The notes under the pieces were generated by a model, which worked only from the letters and a program-made list of their open reading frames with translations, ran no database searches and was not told the origin of the DNA. A DNA stretch of 64,000 bases from Marasmius tenuissimus (Eukaryota > Basidiomycota > Agaricomycetes > Agaricales > Marasmiaceae). Location of the stretch: contig JAQOTA010000038.1 of the NCBI GenBank assembly GCA_029532415.1, forward strand, positions 244,351-308,350. Direction: 5' to 3'. Every line of letters starts with the position of its first letter. Position 1 is the first letter of the stretch. Shown here piece after piece: positions 56,705-64,000 of this stretch. The position numbers and the translations under genes are program-made.

Positions 56705-58014
56705 CTATGCAGGTCTGTTCTTGCTACGTTTGCCAACTTGAGCTTGGAATCCGCTCTTGATAGCGTTGACACTACGTCTACTCCCGCAGCTCTCACAAGC
56801 CATGAAAAAGATTCGGTTCTCCTTCGTGAGGAGTGTGTCGGGAGATTTACATGTCTTGCAGGTAACGTATTCGACTGTTGAGAATGGTTAGAAGTTGTTC
56901 AGAGAGAAGCTAGAGGAGAAGAAGATACATACCGATGTATCTCCTCAGCACGTTCTCAACCTGTTTCTGCTGGAATCGACCCTTGATCACCAGTCTCCCA
57001 GCTCCATCAACACTCCCGGTAGTACCCATTTCAGAGAACAAGAACTGGATAACGTGTTCGGGCTGCCGATGCATACGTTTGCAAATGTCGGAGATATTGG
57101 CAAAGATGGATTTCTTGTTGCCTTCTCGGTGAATCGAAGGAGGTGCGATGGTGTACCGTTTCGCGGATGTGCTGAGTAATGCGGGATTGGCTGCGTGAAG
57201 GAGCGAGTAGAAACGACCAAGGAGCTGAAGGTGGGAGAGAGAGAGAATCAGCATTGGGTACTACCTTAAAAGAAAAAGTAGAAGCACGTACCTCGGGATA
57301 CAAATAGTCCCTATCGCTGTTCAACCAAGCTTCGTTACCACTCTCGACGCCTGTTGGTGCGTCTGGCTGGGCGAAGGGATCATCTCCGAGATCACCGTCA
57401 TCGTTCAGGTTGGGGTTGGCTTCACCGTCGGGAGCGTCCTCGTCGTCAGAGCCAGCACCGTCCTTTTTAGATTCGTTGAGCTCCTTCTCAAAGGCCTCAA
57501 GATCAAAGGCAGCCTTTTTCTTCGAGCTCTTTTTCTTTTTCTAAACGAGCGCGAGTCAGACAATGGGTTGCAATACTGATCAGAATTATCCCAAATGTAC
57601 CTTGATATCGGAGAAATCGAGATCTTCAGTCGCCGTTGCTTCCTTGGGTGTCGATGTACCAGAGTCTATCTCTCCCTTTAGAGAAATATGAGTATGATGA
57701 GGTCGTCGGCGTGAATGACGAGCAAGACGCACCAGATCCATTGGCAGTTCCTTCTTTTTCTTCTTCTTTTTCATATCTCCGAACATGGCTTTGAGATCAT
57801 CGTCTTCCTTGTTCTCTCCATCGTTCTGCTGCATAGCTTCATGTGCTGTTTGGGGCCCGAGATCGACCTTTTCACCGGTGGTGGTAACATTGTCGATGGT
57901 TTCGGGTGCAGGTGTGGTAGGGTCAGCCTCTGCGCCTAGAGGATCCTCGGTGAACTGAACGGCCTTTTTCTTTCGCTTTTTGAGAGAAGGGTCAAATAAG
58001 GGTTCTTCTGACAT
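56705..58014 (-). CDS. SUI3: Translation initiation factor eIF2 subunit beta
   Basis: From [21 protein letters not shown] (ATG at 58014) to KRSKNRPA and TAG at 56705. It carries the lysine blocks that bind eIF5/eIF2B ([16 protein letters not shown] and KKKKSSKKK), an acidic middle, the eIF2-beta/eIF5 domain ([50 protein letters not shown]), and the C-terminal zinc ribbon CKTCKSP...CESCGS. It is part of the eIF2 complex that delivers initiator Met-tRNA. Divergent from ATP3. Confidence 0.95.
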
Positions 58015-58278
58015 GGTTGATGAAGGTCAAGGTCAAAGCCTAAGCTGGTCGTTGTCGATGATGATGATGAGAGGCCTGTAAACTTGGGATGATCAGAATC
58101 TGACTCAAGCGCGTGTGGTGGACTGGTCCCAGAAGACTTGGTCCATAGACTAAACTTCACGTGACTCCTCCGAGCTGAGATGACCCTGAGAACAAACCAC
58201 CCGAATCGGAAACCTCCAGCCGAACGCGCCCGACGACAAAAAGCACCTCCTCATCGTCCTCCACGTCCTCCTCCAACA
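58015..58278. promoter_or_regulatory. Bidirectional promoter between SUI3 and ATP3
   Basis: 264 bp between divergent ATGs, with a GAT trinucleotide run (GATGATGATGATGAG near 58056). No TATA box is obvious. Confidence 0.45.
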
Positions 58279-59579
58279 ATGTCGATGCTCGCACGTCGAT
58301 CCGTAGCCCGCGTGGTCGCTCAGCCTTCGCTGCTGGCGGCACCCTCAAATGCTCGTAGTATGGCCACAATGCGTGAGCTCGAGCTGCGACTCAAGTCCGT
58401 CAAGAATATTGAGAAAATTACCAAGGTGCGTTTCTTCGTCAATGTTGGCAAGTTTGAGCTCGGTATTCACTGCTCTACGTGCTCTGTCATTTTTCCTCCT
58501 TCGTCATCTAGTCAATGAAAATGATTGCCTCCACCAAACTGGCCAAGGCTCAGAGAGCTATGCAAGCAGGGAAGGAATACGGTCTTGCCAACAATGGTAC
58601 GTCTTCGAATCAACTCCGTGAGCCCGAGCTCTGACCTTCGCCTTTCCTACACCCAGAGGTCTTTGAGCACACCAAAACCGAGTCTGAAGCATCATCCGAC
58701 AAAACCCGTCTTTTCGTCGTCATCTCTTCCGACAAAGGTCTCTGCGGTGGCATCCACTCATCCGTCACAAAGGCCACCCGCCGCGCGCTCAACAACCTTC
58801 CCGACACCCCTCTCGAAGGCATCAAAGTCGACCCTACATCACCCGTGATGGTCATTGGAGACAAGTCGAAATCCCAACTCTCGAGAGCTCAGAGCAACAA
58901 CCTTCGCTTGAGTTTCAACCAGATTGGTAGGGATATCCCTACGTTTACCGATGCTGCTTCGGTTGCGGATTTGATCACGAAGAGCGGGGTTGAGTATGAT
59001 GAGGTCGTTGTGGTTTACAACGCGTTCGTTTCGGCTTTGTCGTATGAGCCCAGGGCTATGCAGGTCAAGGGCGCGAAGGCTCTGGGAGAGAGCGGTCAGT
59101 CTTTTGTTTTTCTTCTCTCGTTCTACTTGTGTATTGATGAATATGGTACAGAGGGATTCAAGAGGTACGAGATGGAGGACGACTTCACCAAGGACCTTGC
59201 AGAGTTTTCGCTCGCCAACGCCATCTACGCGGCACTCGTGGAGGGACACGCTTGTGAGCAGAGTGCTCGGTGCGTTTATGCTTACTCTCTTCGTCGTGTA
59301 CTGTGCTAATGTGTCCGTTCTCTTACGTCTTTTTTCTTCTACCGATACCTGTGGTCAATTGTGCACGTTCTGCTTGTCGTGTAGTCGCAACGCCATGGAC
59401 AACGCCTCCAAGAACGCATCGGACATGATTGACTCGCTGACCATGCAGTACAACCGTGGTCGCCAGGCTGCGATTACAAACGAGCTTGTCGACATCATTA
59501 CTGGTTCGTCTCATTGTTTTTGTGTATCAGTATCAGAATTTGGGCTGACTATTTTATCACAGGTGCCAGTGCGCTCTAA
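58279..59579 (+). CDS. ATP3: Mitochondrial ATP synthase gamma subunit
   Basis: Start [30 protein letters not shown] is a clear mitochondrial presequence. The F1-gamma N-terminal helix follows ([36 protein letters not shown]), then [18 protein letters not shown], and the C-terminal helix [23 protein letters not shown] (split here by an intron) ending IITGASAL. Several short introns; the last exon is only about 17 nt. Role: rotating central stalk of F1Fo ATP synthase. Confidence 0.96.
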
Positions 59580-59842
59580 GCGTCAAGGTCTTTGTAGAGT
59601 TGCCATACCATCTACCTACGCTGATCGTGACCGTAAAGTAGCTATACCTATAGAAGTGAACATAATTAACATTCATTGGGTGTGGAAATCGTGCCTTTTT
59701 CTTCATGTGGTATTACATTGTAGTGTCAATGTGGACCAACTTCTGCGCGGCGTTGCGGTGAGGTTGCTGTCACCAGCGGGCGAAGGCAGGTCGTCACACG
59801 TGACGTGACTATAGCTCAATCTCTTTTTCCTGAACCACCAAG

Positions 59843-61279
59843 ATGGCCGGTATGTGCGTTCGCTGAACCTTTGCTTTTGTACGATGAGTTGACAACTGTA
59901 GAGACCCGGGCCAATTTCCATTACCCTCGCCGCCATTCGACAGCATCTCTCAAGTCAAATTCTCCCCGACGAACTCTGACCAGTTGTTGATCTCTTCTTG
60001 GGACACAGTGAGTATTCTTTCGTGAATGCGTTAGGGATTTGTAGGGCTCATACAAGTACATCTCTCTCTCTCCTCAGACAGTACGATTCTACGACGCGGC
60101 CGATGAACCTAGCAAGAGCCAACAGAAATGTAAATTCGACCATCGCGCAGCTGTGCTCGCGTGCTGTTTCCAAGACGGTGAACATGGGTTTAGCGGTGGT
60201 TTGGATCAGGCTGTGAGATAGTGAGTGAATTTGATACTCGTGTTTCGTGATTCGATCTCATGTCGTTCTTTTCCCTCTCTCCCTCCCCCCTTCTTTCCTC
60301 GGTGTGTTATGTGTTTTGCCCGTGCTGATTCTTCTTCCGTGCTAACGATGGGACTGGGGCAGCCTTGACTTTGAAAATGAAAAGGTGACGGTGTTGGGGT
60401 CTCATACGGATTCAGTGTCGAGTATGGTGTATACACCAGAGAAAAGTAAGTTGCTCTGGCACTCCTTTGTCGCTACGATTCACTTTCTTCTCGATAAGGC
60501 GCGCTCATTTCCGGCTCTTGGGACCGTTCTATACGCTTCTTCGACCCACGAGCTCCGACTGCTCAAGTTTCGTCTCATGAAACTCCGGAACGGGTGTACA
60601 AAATGGATATAGTCAATAACACCCTCGTTGTGGCTATGGCCAGTCGGCTGTTCAACATTTACGATGTGAGGAAGATGGACATGCCTGCTCAACAGAGGGA
60701 GAGCAGTCTGAAGTATATGACTAGGAGTGTCGCGTGTATGGTTACGGGAGAAGGTGAGTTTTACCTTTTTGACCTCTACCCGAATACGAAAACGCTAACA
60801 ATGAATCTCTCGCTCCCACTCACTCAGGCTACGCAACGGCATCCGTAGAAGGTCGTATTGCCGTCGAATACTTTGAACCGTCCGAGGCTTCTCAAGCCAA
60901 AAAATACGCTTTCAAGTGTCATCGCCAGACTGCCGAAGACGGCGTGGACCATGTGTGGCCTGTCAATTCGTTGGCGTTCCACCCGGTTTATAACACCTTC
61001 GCTTCGGCTGGGTCGGACGGGACGGTGTCGGTTTGGGATTTCAAGATCAAGAAACGGCTGAGGCAGTATCCCAAGTATAACAATCCGATTTCGAGTGTGG
61101 CATTTAATAGGGATGGGGGGAAGATGGCGGTTGCGACGTGTTATACGTGGGATGAGGGAGAGCAAGGGGCCAAGTGGGAAGGTGGGATGAAGGGTGCGGG
61201 AGGGAAGGAGAGGGAGATGCCGATGGTTTGGATTCGGAAGGTTGGAGTTGAGGTTAAGCCCAAGGGATGGGATGATTGA
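59843..61279 (+). CDS. BUB3: Spindle checkpoint WD40 protein Bub3
   Basis: Exon 1 is only 7 nt (59843-59849, ATGGCCG); exon 2 begins at 59904 after GTAGAG, giving MADPGQFPLPSPPFDSISQVKF. WD40 blocks follow in Bub3 order: NSDQLLISSWDT, FSGGLDQAVR, VLGSHTDSVSSMVY, LISGSWDRSIRFFDPR, VAMASRLFNIYDVRKM, GRIAVEYFEPS, KYAFKCHRQ, VNSLAFHPVYNTFASAGSDGTVSVWD. The C-terminus EVKPKGWDD has a Gly/Glu-rich loop before it (WEGGMKGAGGKERE). Role: kinetochore recruitment of Bub1/BubR1 in the spindle assembly checkpoint. The tiny first exon makes automatic start prediction error-prone. Confidence 0.92.
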
Positions 61280-61489
61280 TATGGAGGGGTTGGTGACACT
61301 GCATGCTATGGTGTATTATTGGCGAGGTATTTTCGAAAAATATTATATCGAAAAGAAATGCCTCATTACTGAATACTAAGAAACACCCAGTCTCGACTTA
61401 GGCCTGTCGCTCATCTTGAGGTATGGGGCCTGAAAAACGGTAAGGAACCTCTGGATTTGGTCGATAAAGTTGCCTGCCGAGGGCAAAAG

Positions 61490-62610
61490 TTACCGAACGC
61501 GCTTCTTGCCTTCCCCAAATCCGACCTTAACTGTGTACCCTCCATCCTTCGATGTCCACTTATTCCCCAATTCTCGACGGCGTTCCCTCTTCGTAGCGAT
61601 ACGAACACGAATACTCTCGTCGGTCGGAAGTGTAGCTCGCATGAACACAAGCCGGTGATTATCCAACGAGAGCAAAAGACGATCCGCAGCCTCGCCAGGC
61701 GCATCTGTATGTCGGCGAATGGGCACCACACGAAGTAGGCTGTGGTTGTACCGTGCGGCGATGTACGCTCTCCGGTTTTCGATGGTCATATTGAGCATGC
61801 TCTGGACATTTTGACAGTCCATGTCCTCTTCCCATTGGCACGCGATCGAGGGAGCCTTGCCGGCCACTGTGTCTTGGGAGAAGACGATGTCGCTGAGGTG
61901 AACGGTGATCTCAGATCCTCCGTGTAGTTCGTCACGGCAGTCGACCGTGTAGAAAGGATGGTCTAATCGAGATGGTCGGTCCGTGAACAAGTATCGATTC
62001 GGAAGGAGAAAACGCACCAGCGATGATGACCTGGCTGGTGAGGAGATAGTACGCGTAGCGCGAGTGGTAGAGTGCGCACTGGAGGACGGGTGATAGTGCT
62101 GAATGTAAAAGGTACGCAACTGATATCAGTGCCATACCGTCGGCGTTAGTACGTGTTCTCTTCTGGGAAGGCACTGGTACTGACGGTCTTTCTCGTACTC
62201 CCAGCAGAGGTATAGAGAGCCCCCTCCTCTGCCTTGGTTTATATCCTCGGTGCGTCCATCGCCTTCGGTGGTCGTACTGAGCCAGACTTTTGCGATAGCT
62301 GCGGAGCCACCGAATGTGTAAAAGGCGTGGAGATAGCGAGAGTACGGTTGTCCGTCTCCTTTGGATAGGTCGGCGGCGTGGAGGTCTTTAATTTTTGTGA
62401 TTTCTACGAGGAAGGCGGATGCTGCCTCGGAGCGTTTGTTGGTGTATTCGGGTGTGATGTATGAGTATTTGCCTGGGGTACGACGTGAGTTTGGTGGAAA
62501 TGAACATTTGAAGGAATGGCGAGCGACTGACCACCCATGCCACGGTTGATGTCCTGACACCTGAACTTGTAACCATATTTGATGGAGACGGTCTTGATGT
62601 AGTGGGGCAT
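61490..62610 (-). CDS. Unrecognised conserved-looking protein, 312 aa
   Basis: Model: exons 62610-62535, 62472-62185, 62119-62018 and 61962-61490, total 939 nt, exactly 313 codons. The start is MPHYIKTVSIKYGYKFRC. Visible pieces: KYSYITPEYTNKRSEAASAFLVEI, RYLHAFYTFGGSAAIAKVWL, LYLCWEYEKDLAYLLHSAL, YHSRYAYYLLTSQVIIADHPFYTVDCRDEL, and a basic C-terminus (RIATKRERRRELGNKWTSK, then FGEGKKRVR). No signal peptide or membrane helix, and I recognise no domain. Mixed alpha/beta composition and absence of low complexity suggest a folded protein. An upstream in-frame start (62896, MGTPYPYMDIPAQHR) could add N-terminal sequence through another intron. Confidence 0.68.
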
Positions 62611-63063
62611 GCCGTCTGGGATTTTGGAAAATTGAGGCGTTGGGCGTGTGCGGAGAATGAGACTGGGAGTGACCAGTGAAAACTCGCTGTGTTGGGAAAC
62701 CGTTACGGAGAGCGAGGTAAAGAGAGGAGAGAGAAGAGCGAAAAGATTCAAAGGAGGAGGAACTGAGGAAGAATGGCGAACTACTGGCTTTCCAGCTCGC
62801 CATTACATAATTTCCAGGACTGTCTGACAATGACGACGCGATAGGAGGATGGCGGTGTTGAGCAGGAATGTCCATATACGGGTAAGGAGTTCCCATAAAG
62901 GGAAAGTAAGAAGGGAGAAAGGTTTACATGATCGAACGGCTTGACGCGATCTACAAACCCTCTTCAAAGGATGGGATTACGAAGCCCTTGATAGAAACAC
63001 AACCAAACTTCTGAGAACGTGTAATCATTCACTGCGCCTACTAAACACGATACATCCAAACAC
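62611..63063. other. Intergenic region between the unrecognised gene and the BTB gene
   Basis: 453 bp. It contains a leftward frame from an ATG at 62896 (serine/phenylalanine-rich SSPFFLSSSSFESF), which could be an extra 5' exon of the 61490-62610 gene or 5' UTR. Nothing else is recognised. Confidence 0.4.
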
Positions 63064-64000
63064 CTACGACTCTGATGGCAACTGGTTCCAAGGAGGTAAT
63101 CCGAGAATTTCAGGAAGTTCATCCCAAAGCCTGCCGCGTTCTGTATCATAATGGGTTTGCGAAGCGTTGAAGCAATGGTCGCAGAGTCCAATTCTAAACT
63201 GGTCCCAAGGAAAAGAAACTGAAAACACCCCACTTCCGAGCGACACTTCTACTCCTTGCAACCATTTCACCCGGGTGTTATTACACATCGAGGTACTTCG
63301 ACACCCCGGAAAGGCTATCTGGCCAGTGAGGAAGGCGAACATCCTGGTGCGAAGAGCAATGGAGAGAACTTCGCGTGCACGGATGCAAGCCTTCTTGTCT
63401 TGCCATTCGAGTTGAATGTGTTTAGCGTCGTGAGATTCCAACCCCTCGAGGATATAATTTATATCTTGGCTGTCAGCGCAGAGATATAGTGCGGCAGGAA
63501 GGACGGATGGAAGGTCTGCCTCTTTCGCAAGGAGGTATACGGCAAAGGGACGTGCTTCGAATGATTCGAGGCTGGTGGTGGAGTCGCGAGCATCCCATTT
63601 CGCGAGCGTGGTTGGGTATAGGCTGGATAAGAGTTTGTATGCTCGTTGACGTAGGAAATCGACCTGGTACTTCGTGCTTAGTCGGAGTACAGCGGAAAAG
63701 CAGGTCCATTTGATAGACTCGGCCATAAAGAGGTCGAAATAGCTGTCCGAGATGTTAAGACAATGTTGTGGAGAAATACATAGCCACACACCTGACATCA
63801 TGTAGAGCTTTGAGGAAATGCATCACATCCGCAGGTTCGTCGTAAATGCGAACCACAGGGCAGCCCTCGAACTCGTCAACGTTCCGAGGTTGAGGAAAAT
63901 TGACCATATCCTGGAAAACGGGCGAATGCAAGGCTAATATGCCCTTGTAGACGCGGAAATAGACGTTATTTGAAGCTAGTATGAGGTTCCCGTCTTCAAA
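63064..64000 (-). CDS. BTB/POZ-domain protein (5' part lies outside the window)
   Basis: Runs off the right edge. The visible exon (64000-63792) reads LILASNNVYFRVYKGILALHSPVFQDMVNFPQP, then FEGCPVVRIYDEPADVMHFLKALHDV, the BTB core common in Agaricomycete BTB proteins. A 50-nt intron (63791-63743, GTGTGT...ACAG) leads to the second exon (63742-63064): SYFDLFMAESIKWTCFSAVLRLSTKYQVDFLRQRAYKLL (BACK-like), then a cysteine-containing C-terminus (CDHCFNASQTHYD) and PSES. Likely a protein-interaction adaptor, possibly for cullin-3; partner unknown. Confidence 0.82.

Noticed and set aside
61490..62119. A continuous 209-codon frame as a separate gene
   Set aside because: Its first third is low-complexity (SSSAHSTTRATRTISS) and is an off-frame reading of an exon plus intron; the spliced alternative gives a better protein and exact codon count.

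Overview
The window is nuclear DNA of a filamentous basidiomycete, most likely an Agaricomycete. Almost every gene is broken by several short GT-AG introns of about 45-70 nt, genes sit on both strands with short spacers, and the families fit: a NACHT NTPase with the LWDAIAGVGASH block, secreted heme peroxidases, F-box-like paralogues, an ENA-type P-type ATPase and a DIRS/Ngaro-type retroelement. No tRNA, rRNA, CRISPR or bacterial-type operon was seen. Wherever I say that exon lengths sum to whole codons, I assembled the exons by hand from splice signals and reading frame.

Layout. 1-6.5 kb: a truncated F-box-like gene, a disordered nuclear-type protein and a secreted heme peroxidase pseudogene. 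6.6-8.9 kb: a NACHT NTPase. 9.7-21.8 kb: housekeeping genes, namely eIF3g divergent from the PROPPIN ATG18, an FHA/coiled-coil/tail-anchor protein divergent from CSE1, and a UbiA prenyltransferase. 23-29 kb: proteasome ATPase RPT4 divergent from a Na+/K+ P-type ATPase, with a 272-bp foldback element in the shared promoter. 29.1-35.2 kb: a complete Ngaro-type tyrosine-recombinase retrotransposon whose split direct repeats are identical. 35.7-37.7 kb: an intact peroxidase paralogue. 38.8-44.1 kb: a large Abo1/Yta7 (ATAD2-type) AAA-bromodomain protein. 44.9-51.1 kb: three tandem F-box-like paralogues, the last broken, with a relic peroxidase exon and a second foldback element. 52.3-54.3 kb: a third peroxidase. 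55.5-64 kb: housekeeping again (FUR1, eIF2beta divergent from ATP3, BUB3, an unrecognised gene, a truncated BTB gene).

Conserved housekeeping blocks (translation, autophagy, nuclear transport, proteasome, ATP synthase, spindle checkpoint, pyrimidine salvage) therefore alternate with fast-evolving blocks. In the fast-evolving blocks two unrelated families, F-box-like proteins and secreted heme peroxidases, have been copied side by side and partly broken, alongside a recently inserted retroelement and two MITE-like foldbacks. The peroxidase copies share their promoter TATA element, and two of them share about 1 kb of upstream sequence, so whole segments were duplicated. The most interesting features are the intact Ngaro element, the interleaved F-box/peroxidase duplications with dated-looking lesions, and the unknown C-terminal half of the peroxidases.
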